A stretch of DNA of 64,000 bases from Dacryopinax spathularia (Eukaryota; Basidiomycota; Dacrymycetes; Dacrymycetales; Dacrymycetaceae), in NCBI GenBank assembly GCA_037974965.1, contig JBBPFI010000001.1, positions 2,108,001 through 2,172,000 of the forward strand, read 5' to 3'. The position numbers and the translations under genes were made by a program. The notes beneath the pieces were generated by a model that did no database searches, was not told the origin of the DNA, and worked only from the letters and a program-made list of their open reading frames with translations. Positions 49,012 through 61,638 of the stretch are shown here, piece by piece (positions within the stretch are counted from its first letter, which is position 1; every line of letters starts with the position of its first letter).

Positions 49012-52000
49012 ATGTCTGAACCAACTTTGACCCATCTTTCCCTGCAAATCCGTGCCCCACCCGCAGTCGAGCGCGTCCGCGCCATGCAACGTCGATGTGC
49101 TGAGCCAAGGATCGAAATTACTTTCACCGACCTCTTACTACGGTATACCCGACTGTCGCTATCATCGCAATCACAAGAGCAGTCGAAACCATTCATCAAC
49201 GGAACATCAGCCGCGTCTATCCATCTTTCTTCGGATTCGTCCTCGTCCTCGTCAGAAGATGGTTCATCGGACGAGGATATTGTCTCTCCTCTCGATTCAG
49301 CTTCATCAAGTTTCGGCTGGGGAGTCGATCACGATGAGCCAATGGCAAGCACAGAAGACCCGTTACCTCGCACTTCGCCTCCGCTGTCCTTTCAAGCGCC
49401 TTCGGAGTCTTCCCCGCTGCCAGACGGGGGACAGCCGGTGTTCTCCGAGTGGGACGTGTCCGTTCACCAGAATAGTGAACTCCATGATTTGCCCTCTCAG
49501 GAGCCTACCCACCGCACTATACCTGCTGTCTCTCCCATATGGCTGAACAACATGCAAACGTTCATGCCATGGCCCGGTCCTTCCCTCAGTACTCCTTCCC
49601 GGTCTCGCAGGACGATATATGCTGGGGACAAAGCTGCGCCCGGCGTAGGTGGAAGCAATGCGGCTGCCAGCGAGCAATCGCGTGGTGCCGCAACCTACTC
49701 CGCGACCCCTACAGACGACATCCACAAGCGGCATTCATCTGCCCCCTTCAGCAGCATCCCGTTCCAACCGTCTCCGCGCGAACGCTCAGTGTCGCTGGAA
49801 TCTCCCTACCGGGCCAATAACAGTCTCCTCCTGCTCTCTCCGGCCCCTCAGCCCAGCGCATGGGTTTCTCATGCATACGAAGGAAGTGCACTTAGAGAGC
49901 ATCCTAGTTCGTCCTTGGGAAATTCTCCCCTCCCTCTGCACCGAAACGGTTCACCCGGCTCGCCCAACGCACGGCGGACTGGCTGGATGGAAACTCTGCA
50001 GGAGAGCCATGTGCAGGTTGAGGAGGCGCGGGAGGGGCAGGATTGGCAGTGGGGAGACTGGCATGTGCAGGTCAGACAGGAGAGGCATATTGAGGAGGAG
50101 AGGGATGGAACGGACGGAGTGCGAATAATAAAGATTGAAGAGGGTGCGAATTCACGCCCAGCAAGCCGACGGGATACTCCCCTGGGGCACGAGCGAGCGC
50201 AGGACGAGCCGCAGATAGACATGGAGGCGGAGAGCGACGGAAGGAAGATTGAGCAGGAGATGATAGAATGCTCCGCAAGCCCCGGCCACAGTACACGTCA
50301 TGGCACCTTCCTGCAGGCCCCGCCGAGGATGCTCATACCACGCACGCCGGAGCCCAGTCCTCTTCCGCCGACTATACAACCACCATCCGCCAACAAACCG
50401 CTCAACCTTACACCACACACGGAAACTACCCCGCCCAAAGCAGCACATATCTGGTCATTGCCTGCGATACAGACAGTCGCAGAGACAACGGCTGACGCTG
50501 AGGTGGTCTCTGGGCTGTCACAAGCTACGACGCGTAATGCGACGCCGACAGCGATACAGGCGCTGACCAATGTACGTGACGGCACTCTGTCTCCCCCGTC
50601 AGTAGAGCATACACGACCTGTCGCTGCGGAGGAGCTTCCCGATCATGCACCAAGGTTCGAAGTTACTCCGATAGCAAGCACCTGGAGCGAGCCAAGAAGT
50701 ACTGGTGTCCAATCGACATCCCGCCGCGGTACTTCACCTGTCCGCTCGCCGGTGTTTGATCCTTCTCCACTTCACACGCCTCCGTATTATCAAGAATGGC
50801 CTCCTCCCCCGGCAGTGCATACGCCACCTCTGCCAGAAGACTTTTTCGACCAAATGTCACAACTCTTGGCTATCACTCCCAGGGGAAGTCCAACCAGGGA
50901 GGACATAGACCCGCTCGATTTCGCTGACTTCCCTGTGTCGTCAGCACACGACTACACCACTTTCACACCACCTTCGCCGACTCTACCGTCCCAGCCTCTG
51001 GCCACTCGTTTCTATTCTGTTTGGCCTCCTCCACCCGCCGTCGATAGTCCACCTGTAACCGAAGACCAGTTCCCTGATCTTTCACAAATATTCGAGATTT
51101 CGCCAAAGGCAAGCCCCGCACGGATCCCGCATCATCTGACCTCTTTCGATAAGTCGCCCGCTAATCCAAAATACTCTGAAGAGGGACAAATCATGCTTCA
51201 CGAGCAACCTGTACTTCCTGCTCTACCAGAAGAAGCGGGCGTCCAACTGCCGGCTGATTGCGGATCCGGACCAACGGTACCAGACGGGTCAGAGGTATCA
51301 AACGCTCCAGCTGACGCCCTGCAAACCGAGAACGGTGCTCCGAAACGGCGAAGCATTGGAAATGTCTCACGCGCTTCACATTCCCAGGGGTCCCCTGATC
51401 GCGATTCGGTGGAGACCGCTTTCCAGGATGCGATCCTCGCGAAACCTGTTGCAGACGAAACTGCAACGGCCGTTAGTCCCAACCGTCGCTCTGCGCGACC
51501 TGCGGGCCCTCTCTCAAATGCCGAAACAAAGCGAAGTGCTGCTCCGTCATTGGCAGTTCCAACTCTGAACGCCGCACCTCCGGCTGAACATACCGCTACT
51601 GTGCAGGCTACGTTCAATCTGGGGGTCTCGACAGCTCATGGAAGAGGCAAGGCCGGAGTCACCAACGAGCTTCAGAGCAGCAGGCACAACCCGTCTCTGA
51701 AGCAAACAGCCATTGCAAACCGAGCACAAGTCTCGAAAGGACAGACAAGGTCTCATTCGACGAATCTACCGCATACAGGAATACCCCCGCATCCAGCAAA
51801 CCAGAAACCAGCCGAAACAGCCACGTCCATCCCTCCAGCTGGCACGCGTACAGAGCGACGGCCATCTATCAAATTGAAAATGTTACTGGACGCGTACGCG
51901 AAGAGCTCCGCCCGCACCCGTAGACGTGCCGCTCATCCGCATGAAGAAGACGACAGGACTCGTCTCAATGAGAAGCAAGCGCAGGCCTTAAAATTCGTGT

Positions 52001-53812
52001 TGGAAGGTCGCAGCATGTTTTTAACTGGTTCAGCTGGTGCGTAATGATCCCTCTGTGATCTAAAGGATCATCGTATTCATTATGGGCAGGAACTGGCAAA
52101 ACCTACACACTGAAGTGCATGATCGCGGCAATGAAGCGAAAGTATGAGGGTCAAGAACAGGCTGTAGCGGTGACAGCGTCAACAGGTATCGCGGCGTTGG
52201 CTATTGGGGGTCGAACTCTGCACTCTTGGGCGGGAATGGGGCTCTGTAGAGACACTGTTGCGGCTCGCATCGCGAAAATAAGGGCGTGGGGCGGCGCACT
52301 AGTGGAAGGCATCAGACGATGTCGTGCGCTCTTTATTGATGAAAGTGAGTGTCGGAAAGCCTTCCGACTGTTGCTTTCTCACTTTCAGCAGTCGGGATGG
52401 TGAGCGACGAAACTTTCGATCGGGCAGAAGCGATAGTGCGCGAGATTCGTGGCGTCCCAGCCCCGTGGGGTGGCATACAGGTTAGCGGACGAGGCAGCAC
52501 ATGAAGCGATCTCACGCCTGCGATAGGTCGTGCTTTCCGGAGACTTCTTCCAACTCCCTCCGGTCCCCAAACGCAAAGGCGACCCAGTTTTCTATGCGTT
52601 TCAAGCCAAGAGTTGGCACTCCACCATCAAGACGTACGTAGAGCTTACCCAAGTCATCCGTCAGCAAGATCAAGGTAACGCCCAATTCCACCCGTGATGT
52701 CTCTACTGACTATCTGGGGTTAGAGTTTGTTGCCATCCTGAACGAGATCAGGGTGGGAAAGTTATCAGAAAAGACGATACGGACGCTTCGCGAGCACTGG
52801 AAGCGACACGACCGGGCAAAGAACCCTGTGCTTCTGTCGGTATCAGTCTGTTCTGATATCCATCTATTCAGCTGACGATAGTAGGTTTTCCAAGCGGAAA
52901 GATGTTACAGCGACAAATGAAACAAGACTGTTGCGATTGGAACGAACGATCTTTCAGTACCGGGCAGTCGATTTCGGCAACGAAGACGAGCTCGCCCGAG
53001 AAGAGAAGGAAGGCAACGTTGCACCCGCCCTCGTCCGTCTCTCTCGGGGAGCAAGGGTGATTCTTACCCGAAACTCAAGGACAAACCCCCTCCTGGTCAA
53101 CGGCAGCCGTGGCGTTGTGCTGGGCTTCCTCACTGAACGCGAGTGGGACTTAGCTCAATTCGGAAGATATCCCGAACGTACACGGGAAGACGATTATGAA
53201 GATCACGAGATAGTAAATCTCGTGTACCCTGCCCCGGAGGGATACGATGATGACCCGAACGATGCGATGAAGAGAGCCCGTGAAGCCGCCAGGAGGCAGG
53301 CTAAACTCTTGCCCGTCGTCCGATGGGAAACCCCTTCAGGGTTTCTCGTTGACCTCCTGCAGTACGACTGCGACAAGGTGTACGGGTCGAACGGCGCTCT
53401 TTTCGCGGAGCGACATCAGGTGAGCATGTTATCTCTGACTAACCGCAAGTGCTCGATGCTGAAGCATCCCTTAAGCTGCACGTTCTGGGCGCCTGGGCGT
53501 TTACAATTCATCGTTGCCAGGGTCAGACCCTGGACTTCGCAGAGGTGGACCTCACAGGGGCATGGGAAGAAGGTAATCTTTCGGTAATCAACATACGACC
53601 TACTGACACCTGTTCCGTAGGACAAGGTTACACCTCGATCTCGAGAACACGCACGCTGGAAGGATTATCGGTGAGGGGATGGGACGCGAAAACATCGGTC
53701 CGTACATCACTGCCCATGTCTGTCCCAGCGTGCTGATGTCTCGCAGTTTAAAGCGAATGCGGACGTCAAGGCATTCTATGCTTGGATGCAGAGCAGGTCA
53801 GGCCGGGTCTGA
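49012..53812 (+). CDS. PIF1-type DNA helicase with a very long low-complexity N-terminal extension
   Basis: Nine exons: 49012-52036, 52090-52344, 52392-52480, 52527-52674, 52724-52835, 52885-53419, about 53476-53572, 53621-53697 and 53747-53812, about 1467 residues. The helicase fills the C-terminal third: LNEKQAQALKFVLEGRSMFL, Walker A GSAGTGKT split by intron 1, ASTGIAALAIGGRTLHSWAG, Walker B FIDEIGMV, SGDFFQLPPV, and the C-terminal IHRCQGQTLDFAEVDL and TSISRTRTLEGL. PIF1 enzymes are 5'-3' helicases acting on telomeres, G-quadruplexes and mitochondrial DNA. The first ~960 residues are Ser/Pro rich and probably disordered, with a duplicated WPPPPAV segment. It has no Rep domain and is not part of the Helitron. 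The start of exon 7 is uncertain. Identity as the cell's main PIF1 is not shown. Confidence 0.85.
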
Positions 53813-54030
53813 GCTGTCGCAGATATCCACGTAGTGTAGATCGAGAACCTCATCCTCATAGTGCACGGGAGAACGCATGTGTTCCTCTCCTGCGCAATCA
53901 AGTTGTTTTTGTGTTCTGCATGTTCCGTGACTGGCATTGAGATCAATCAAACTAGCATGTATAACGCCTTTGTGATATCCCACAAGCTCCGCTGGATGCT
54001 ATCTTGGCCGCTGCTCACCTTGCCCTCGCC
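53813..54030. other. Short spacer after the PIF1-like gene
   Basis: About 220 bp. No feature recognised before the satellite array begins. Confidence 0.4.
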
Positions 54031-54357
54031 TTCCTGATGCTGGCGTTAAAGCGTAGCGCCTCTGGTCTGCTCAGGTCACTCCTCGCCAATCCCCTCCTGT
54101 CCCAAATTGTCCGATTTCTCAGAAATGTCCGATTTTTCGGAGGGGAGCATTCCTGATGCTGGTGTTAAAGCGTAGCGCCTCTGGTCTGCTCAGGTCACTC
54201 CTCGCCAATCCCCTCCTGTCCCAAATTGTCCGATTTCTCAGAAATGTCCGATTTTTCGGAGGGGCGCATTCCTGATGCTGGCGTTAAAGCCTAGCGCCTC
54301 TGGTCTGCTCAGGTCACTCACCCCCAATGCCTTGCTTTCCAAAGTGCCCGATTTTGG
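54031..54357. repeat. Satellite 2: tandem repeat, 119-bp unit, about 2.7 copies
   Basis: Units begin ttcctgatgctgg at 54031, 54150 and 54269. The first two are nearly identical and the third diverges after about 60 bp. Each contains attgtccgattt and atgtccgattt, the reverse complement of the 10-mer of satellite 1, and a matching cctctggtctgc block. Confidence 0.9.
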
Positions 54358-54513
54358 TGTATGCTTACGTGCTGATGCCAGGTCGGTCAGTCATCGATTT
54401 GGGTATATCACCGCAACTATATCCCGGGATGAATAGGTTGGATTGTAGCATCGGGAAAGCTATTAGTTAACTATAGGGAGTATAGTATGAATTAAGGCCG
54501 GAGCAACGTAGCC

Positions 54514-57500
54514 TCAGTAAGTATTGAAATCTGTTGTGGATTGTGAGAGGAGGGTGGCCATGAAGATGCGGTCAAACTCGGCGCCATCATCAGGAGCGAC
54601 AGCCAAATGATGTAGTGTTGAGCCATAATGCAGGATGAAAGTAGCGAAACAAACGTGCACCTCCATCATCGTGCACTCGGAATGAATCTTTTCGCCTCCA
54701 GCCCTTGTAGAGCGCAGAAGATTGGGCTTGATGGAGACCTAAACAATGATCACGCGACATAAGTTTGGGGGCAACGTGCTTGCTTGGGCACTCACGCAAA
54801 TGACCGCGGCTCCAGGGGAGCTTTCGACTCCATGACAGACACTGTTGAATGTCTGGCGACGGATGTGGGGTCGGTTGAATGGGGAATGCGGATCATGAAT
54901 ATCGGCGAGAATCCCACGACTATTGTAGATTTCACGAAGGACGTCTGAGCCGGGACTGTCAAGAAGAGGAGGAAGACCTTCACGCGACAGGCACCGGATG
55001 ATGCTGTCCTTCAAATCAACCCATACCGATTCGGGTATATCGGGATCGCGTCTGTCCCAGCGGATTCGCTCGGCCATATAGGCGTTCGCATCCAGGGTGA
55101 CGTCCTTCCACACTGTGTAGATGAAAGTAGGCAGGTCAACAAAAGCGCGATTGACGAAGTACTGGACCTATATGAGCTTCGTCACACCAGCACAATGAAG
55201 AGGCCTTACATCATGCAGTCGAGGAAAGAATTCGAATCCCTTTGAGAAGGACTTCATTTGCTCAATATCAAGAGGACAAGTAGGGTGGCCAAAGAGGAAG
55301 AAGTTGAATAAACGGTCACGGATGACAGCATGCTCGGCTCGACTCATTCTGAAGTCGACCATATTGTCCGAGATATGCGACGGGATATCCTACATCAAGG
55401 TCAGTAAGCTGCATGCAGGGCCAGCAGGGCCGCACTGTGACACACCACATCAATAGCTTCCAGGTAAGGTCGAAATGAGTCCATTGATTCAGAGGAAACT
55501 TTCCGACGTTGGCGGACCGTTGGATCCTTCACATGAGTAGCTGCGAGTCCATCCCAAGAGGCCAGACGATTGGCGGCGTGCGGGGCGAAGGCGCGGATGA
55601 AGGACAGGGAGCGACACCATTCCAGGGCAGCTGCCTTGTCACCGGCAGCTGCCACATACACAAGGAACGGTGAAATGTTGAATGGGGCGGTACCCGAGAA
55701 TAGAATCCAGAGGGCAGCAAGAATACCGAGGCCGCGCCAGAAGACGTTGTCGTGATGCTTGTTCGAAGAAGGAGGGCAGAATCCAATAAACTGGTCAATA
55801 GTCTTCGAGTGGGATGCAGGACGGATAGACAAATACTGCTGAAGCATGCGGAACAGTGTGACACGTGCAGGTCCTTTCCCGGACGTGATGATGGAGCGCG
55901 TAACAGGTGCAAGTCTACAAAGATCAGCAATCGGGCAAGAGCTTGGTCTTAGCGCACATACATGTCTACCCGCAAATGCTCAGGGGTGAGTCGACACAAC
56001 CATTCGGAGAGCTTCCTCTTCGAGGACATGTTTTCACGCGGCTCCCCACCAGACAGGTCTGGGGAACGGTAAGTTACGCGCAACGCAGTGTGCAATTGCT
56101 GGGCAAGCTCAGTGCCGAGAGCTTCGAAGGCTGCCTCAGTGTCGGTGCGAGATTGCCCTGGGGGTATTGCCGCTGAAAAAGTATAGCCTAGAGGTGGAGG
56201 CGGAGAATCCATTACTGCACGCGCTCGGGTTAACCACTGGGACGCTGCGAGGCGGTATGACGCGGATCCTAATGAAGCGGGTTGCCAGACTGATTGTGTC
56301 GATCAATTCCCGCTTCACGATGCACAGGGTGGACTTACTCTCTTCTGAACCGCCATTGGTGAAACTGTCACTCTCCCCCTCAGAATGTGGATCGACGGTA
56401 AAACCGCCGAAACCGTCATCGGACCCGGTTGGAGAGCTGAGCGCGGAGAGATCGATGACCTGCCGCCTCTCCCTTGGTGAAATGAGGCGCAAAGGAGAAG
56501 GCGTCCGGGACACGCGTGCTTCTAGGTGGCCAGACGGAGGGGAAGTCTGCGGAGTTCGTCGATGAGCGGACCTGATGTTAGTTTCAGGGCTAGACCCAGC
56601 AGGGCTCCGCTGCGGAGCCTGTTGCGGAGTGGGCGAGAAAACCACAGCTGAGGACCGCCTAGTAGTATTCGATTGCGGTGTGCGCTGCTGAGGCGCAATA
56701 GAAACCGGGAGGGAACTTGCCAAAAGAGGGTCCATTGCCGCGGGGTCACCCACGCTGTGTACTGATATGGGTTAGTGCACGCCCGTGCCAGAGAAAGCGA
56801 GTAGACCACTCGACTGGCATACAAGCTGTGGCTGATGTCACACCCGGCTCTTGCACACTTCCGAGTACTTCCCCAATGATGGCACGCACACTCGGTAAGC
56901 TCCTCGAGCTGTCATCTGAAGAAGGCGTAGATTCCACATTTGCGTCAGGCACCTGCAAAATACCCTGAGAATGAGATGGAGACAGGCGTGGCCGGACTCT
57001 ATTCCTTCGAGTAGATGAAGGAGGACTTGGGCTCTGATGAAAGTGAGTAAGATCCAAAACAACAGGGGAACCGGCAACTAACGTCACTCAAACGCCGACG
57101 CTGAGGAACCATTGCACCGCTGTTCGAGGAAAACAAGGATGCAGCAGGTGGGACGACACATGTTGCGCTGCCTAAGCAACTGTCATCGGGATGACCAAAG
57201 TGGGGATGACAATGCGACAATCGGTGAAGTGCAACTCGAACGAAGCATTGGTGCAGGCCAGGTCCTCGATTCAAAGTGGGCGCGAGGGGTCCTGGGATTA
57301 TGCCATACCGGGGGACTGAGTACACGAATGAGCTAGCCATCAATGAAAGGGGAAGAATGGTCATACCGATAAAGACGAGAAACTGCCGTCGTGCTCCCTC
57401 AACATTACTCGGGCGATACCAGTTGGAATAGATTCGTTTCAGCTGAGGCTGGAGTGGGGTCTCAGGATCGATTAACTGGGAGCCATATGGCCCAGGTATG

Positions 57501-58412
57501 TTATTTTGGCGAGGCCCAGGTCGCACGAAGTCGAATAAACGCGATTCAAACCCAGTCAAGACAACCCCAGATTCAGGAGGGTGCGGGAACGCAAGGTCGT
57601 GCCCAGCCAAGCGGGATCGAATCTCCGTGTCGAAATGTTCCCATTTGCTGGTACGGGTATCAAGGTCGAACACATGCAGGAGGCCAAGGAGCTCGAATCG
57701 CTTGCACAAAGTCGTGAGACCTTCCGCGCCGAGTCCAGCATATGGGCGAGGTCCTTGCCCGTCTCGGAACGGAAAAACAAGCTCGTCCCCACCCAGCTAG
57801 TGACCATCAGAATACCATCCCAGCGTATGATATAGGACGCACGGGACAAGGTAACACAGCAACGCAGAACAGGTTGCGGCGGGACATACCAATCGCACTC
57901 CTGCCCCTCATCTCTCCGCCTTGCCCACCACCGGTCACAACTCGCACACCGGATACCTGCGTACCGGACTCGCCCGCCCCAGCCGGACCACCGAAGCCTG
58001 CGGTGACGTTGTTCGCAACGACCGAGGGTCGATTTCGACGCCGGCGAGAACCACCGATTGGTGGATGTCGCGCTGAGGCAGCTATCCGATTTTCGTTCGC
58101 ATTGGCAAGCTCCGTGCCTTGCAGTCGCTGGGCGAAGGTGATAGGCTGCATTGTGATACCACGGAGCCCGCGAAGGAGAGGTGCGGGTCGGAAGGCGGGC
58201 TGGACAAGGGCTGGTCGGGGGTGTGCAAGTTGCCCAATTAGAGAACCGCGGACTGGTTCGTCCGGTCCGCTTGGATCTCCAGGTGCAGATTGGGAGGTGG
58301 CCGCTCCGGGCACCAGGATATTCGCCTCATTGGGTAGACCCGAAATATCTGGCTGAAATGCGTTGGCAGGCGAATCTGATGAATGGACGGCTCTATGTGC
58401 CACATACGGCAT
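54514..58412 (-). CDS. Large multi-exon protein of unknown function
   Basis: Exons 57843-58412, 57083-57796, 56807-57033, 56339-56754, 55962-56289, 55446-55914, 55210-55389, 54796-55167 and 54514-54738. Introns are 42-57 nt and every phase agrees, giving about 1166 residues. A frame-neutral 51-nt intron may also exist near 57310-57360, which would remove the only hydrophobic stretch (ILPLSLMASSFVYSV). The N-terminal part is Gly/Arg/Pro rich. The middle third (QRTPQSNTTRRSS...) is a Ser/Pro-rich linker. The C-terminal part is globular and helical (LAALWILFSGTAPFNISPFL, DRLFNFFLFGHPTCPLD). No known domain was recognised. The start is uncertain: the frame stays open above 58412 with Cys codons, so an upstream exon is possible. 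Confidence 0.6.
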
Positions 58413-59932
58413 TCGACAAGTCGTTCCGTCACGTCGTACGTTCTGGCACTCAGTACGCTCAGCTGACCACGTTAATGACAGCTACAATGTTGTGAGCAAA
58501 GAGCATCGTAACCTGAAGACAACTGGGCGCACACTAAAAAAATATTTGCAGCCAGTCGCTAGACATGCCAGTCGAGGGGGAAGCGGGAAGTGGTGACAGT
58601 TAAATGGACATCCGCATCGACAAAGGGTAGTGGACAGAAAGTTATCCGGTTCGGGATATATCTGGTAGGTTTGAGAGCAAGCCCGCTTAAAAGTAAAATA
58701 ACGCACAGAGGATGAGAAACGACCGCACGGGCAACCCAGACATTGAAGTGGGCCTGTGGGAGACAGCGCCATGATAAAAAGGCAGCGCTCAATCGGTTTC
58801 AGTGCTTTGGGTGAGGGCTGGATCCGAAGTGGTTTAAACAGTCAATCTTAATAGGGAGATAAACAGTAACGAATGGGGTCAACGTGGGGAACGAGCGGGA
58901 GGATGACGATGGAAGGGAATGAATGCTTTGGGAGCAAGCAGCTGTGAATCTGTCCAGAACGAAAGACAAGAGCAAAAACCCACCCGCACAGCAGCAACGT
59001 GGGAAAGGGGGGAAAGACGGGAAGACGGGAATCATGAGAACGATACTACTTGGGCCCGTGCGAATAGGATGATCCAACTCCGTGATCAATCCTGTGTCGA
59101 GCCTGACGGAGTGGCCAGATCATCGAAAACGGGTTGATCCGCACTCGGCAGAAGCCGACGAAAGTTCATCTGCTTGTGAAACATGGCCTGGCCACGTTGA
59201 TCAAAGCTGAAGTCCACGCTCTCTTGCAAGCTACTGGAGGGATGTGATGGGAATTCAGAGGAGAGCGAGCGAGTGCAGGGGGAATGAGGACGGTAGGACG
59301 GTCTGAAGTGACCCTAACAGTATAGGTTTGTAAGGAAGAATGGGTGCGAGTGCTCAGGGACGTATTATTCTCCAAGGTACGTCACTGGCGCGCGAAGTTC
59401 GGGGAGTGGAGGCGGTGTGTGCCCAGGCGGACGCGAATGCAGGCGGAAGGGATTGATTGACTCCGGAGCACAGTGAATGCTCGGAGAATGGGGGGACCGA
59501 CGAGCGCGTGTCATCCAAGTTCTCAGGGCTAGCGGGGGCTATATTGTCCCATAAATCACCTCATAACAGTACGTAGTGCAGACGGGAAGGCCTTGGAAAA
59601 GAGAACGGGTGTTCACATAGGTTGCCCAGAGCGTGTTAGCAGCGTTCCGATACGCATTCTCCCCACATCTCTGTTCTTGGCTGACGAGGATGATGGATAG
59701 GCTGGGAATACGGCGACTGGACCAGAGCACTTGAGCAGATGCGGATGGGTCAGTGATGGGTCAAAGGGACCATCTGTCGTGCTTGCAGCCATCTTCGCGA
59801 GGTCAAGGAGCGGGACAGTTCATGCCATATAACCGGTGCAGCCACTGAGCTGGAAGGCGATGACTTTGCCAGCGAAGTTGTGGACGATAATGCGATCGCA
59901 CAAAACGACCGTACAGTGCATGTCTGTCGTAT
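58413..59932. other. Intergenic region of about 1.5 kb
   Basis: No frame here combines a plausible start, splice sites and a protein-like composition. It separates the 1166-residue gene from the secreted-protein cluster. No RNA gene or repeat recognised. Confidence 0.45.
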
Positions 59933-60497
59933 CTAGCACGCAGCGGTGAGGGGACAAGTACCGCCGTTAAGAGTGATATCACCCGTAATCTACTGCCAAG
60001 GTCAGTTACTACCGGCGTGTTCTGGGCGATGGACGCACCAGAGTATATTCACACCTAACATACCCATAGCTGCAGCTGAGATATCCCGGATCACTCGTCT
60101 CCAGGGCATTAAGTTCATTCCCGTCGAGGTCGTATAGCGGACATTCGTAATTGTACACGTTCGCGTCGGCTTCTCGTTCGCATGCCTGAGAGGTACCGTC
60201 CTGTTCAAGCAGTGTCCCGTTCTATCTCAAGAGGCGTCAGTCAGACCTCCAGGACATGAACAAGAAGATGCGCACCGTGCCATAAGCACATTCGGTCGTG
60301 TAGAGCACATAGCCATTCTGGTCGAGGTACTGGCCGTAGTCGCATAGGAGGAGATCCGCGTCCCTCGAGGCACCGGCAAGCGTATTGTTCAAGATGTCTT
60401 GTGGTTGGCAAGTCCATTCAACGCACAAAGCGTAGACAGATGTGATGATGTGGAGGAATAGGATAATTTGGTGGTTAGGGCGCATCGCAGGAGCCAT
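59933..60497 (-). CDS. Small secreted Cys-containing protein, paralog 1
   Basis: Three exons (60276-60497, 60039-60221, 59933-59989; introns 54 and 49 nt) give 153 residues. A hydrophobic leader (IILFLHIITSVYA) ends just before LCVEWTC and looks like a secretion signal. The mature part has about nine Cys in spaced positions (CVEWTC, LLLCDYGQYL, TTECAYG, ACERE, ECPLYDL, LSCSYGYVRCEY, TCPLTAAC), so disulfide bonds are likely. The final exon encodes ITGDITLNGGTCPLTAAC then stop. Exon 2 is 183 nt, exactly as in paralog 2. Such proteins are often secreted effectors or wall proteins in Agaricomycetes, but the role is unknown. The start at 60497 includes a short pre-leader; a Met five residues in (MRPNHQ) is also possible. 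Confidence 0.8.
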
Positions 60498-61003
60498 GCA
60501 CCTCGTTGTTTGGGATGGGGCGCGGCGAATGCAGGACGAACTGCTCTATCGTGAAGGGGCCTCTTGAGTAATCCAGACCTCGGATAATGCCGAGGACATG
60601 ATAACCACCCTGTATGAGACGTTCGGTAGAGGCATGAATAGGAGATGGACGTGCGCCTGTAAAGTGGTGGGCGCCAACCGCTGAAGACGTAGAAACCTCA
60701 GGGACTCCGCCCCTCCGCGACCTTTACCTTTGCGAGTTACTACCTAATTGCTGGGCGCTTGCTGGGCATTGCATCACGAGCACACTGACACCAATGTACC
60801 TAATCATCCATCGAGAGGGCCGCTTACTGAATCAAGAGAGAGCAGCGCGTGTCCACTCTGCACGGTCTGCAGAACATAACAACGATATAGATACTTAAAA
60901 GGGAGACCTTAAGGACAGGAACGTCAACAGTCAGAACCGTCGCTAACTTCCGATTCTCAACAGTGGCATGTAGCTTTGCCAGCCGAACGCGCTAATCCGC
61001 ACA
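60498..61003. other. Spacer between secreted-protein paralogs 1 and 2
   Basis: About 500 bp with the promoter of paralog 1 and the 3' flank of paralog 2. No other feature recognised. Confidence 0.45.
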
Positions 61004-61556
61004 TCACGAGCAAGCTGGGGTCGTGGGGCAATACCCGCTGTTGAGAGTAATCTCTCCGCTGATCTGGATAAGAAGGTCAGACCGAGTTCGAGACACCGTC
61101 GTAACTGCCTCACCGGATCGTACTGGCACTCATACGAGCCATAAGTGCAGGACAGCACATCCGGGTTGCTGCTGTCTTGATAGCTGAGGTAGACGCCATT
61201 CGTGTTCGTCTCGGCACAGAAGTAGTCGAGCACATTGGGAAAGGCCGAACTGGGACAGCCAGTCGCTCCATCATCCTCGATCAACTCCCCGCCGCCCTGA
61301 AGAGCCGTCAGTTGGCAATAGGACACGATTGAGAAATCCAGCTACATACGTTGTCGTAGGTACATTTGCTGGCGTAAAGGATGTAACCATTCTCGGGATC
61401 GGTGTACTGGCCATAGTCGCAGATGAGGAGATCGTCGTCATTAGCTGACCTTGACAAAGGATTGTTGAGAGTGTCGGTATCGGCGCAGCTCCATTCAACG
61501 CATAGGGCTTTGGTGCCGATCGCGGTAGCGAGTAGGATGGCAAGCTTGAGCAACAT
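61004..61556 (-). CDS. Small secreted Cys-containing protein, paralog 2
   Basis: Three exons (61350-61556, 61114-61296, 61004-61063; introns 53 and 50 nt) give 149 residues. The signal peptide MLLKLAILLATAIGTKA is followed by LCVEWSC, aligned with paralog 1. Shared positions continue through LLICDYGQYTDPENGYILYA and CTYGSYECQY to an end ISGEITLNSGYCPTTPACS. Intron positions and phases (0, 0) and the 183-nt second exon are identical to paralog 1, showing tandem duplication. A TATA box lies 75 nt above the ATG. It probably acts outside the cell; no enzymatic motif is seen. Confidence 0.85.
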
Positions 61557-61630
61557 GGCTTCGAGATAGTTTGACGATCTCCGGGGTACTGAGACGCTGA
61601 GTTGTGCAGTGGCAGGATGTACGGAGTACA

Positions 61631-61638
61631 TATTTATA
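61631..61638 (-). promoter_or_regulatory. TATA box of secreted-protein paralog 2
   Basis: TATAAATA on the minus strand, 75 nt upstream of the ATG at 61556. Confidence 0.6.
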
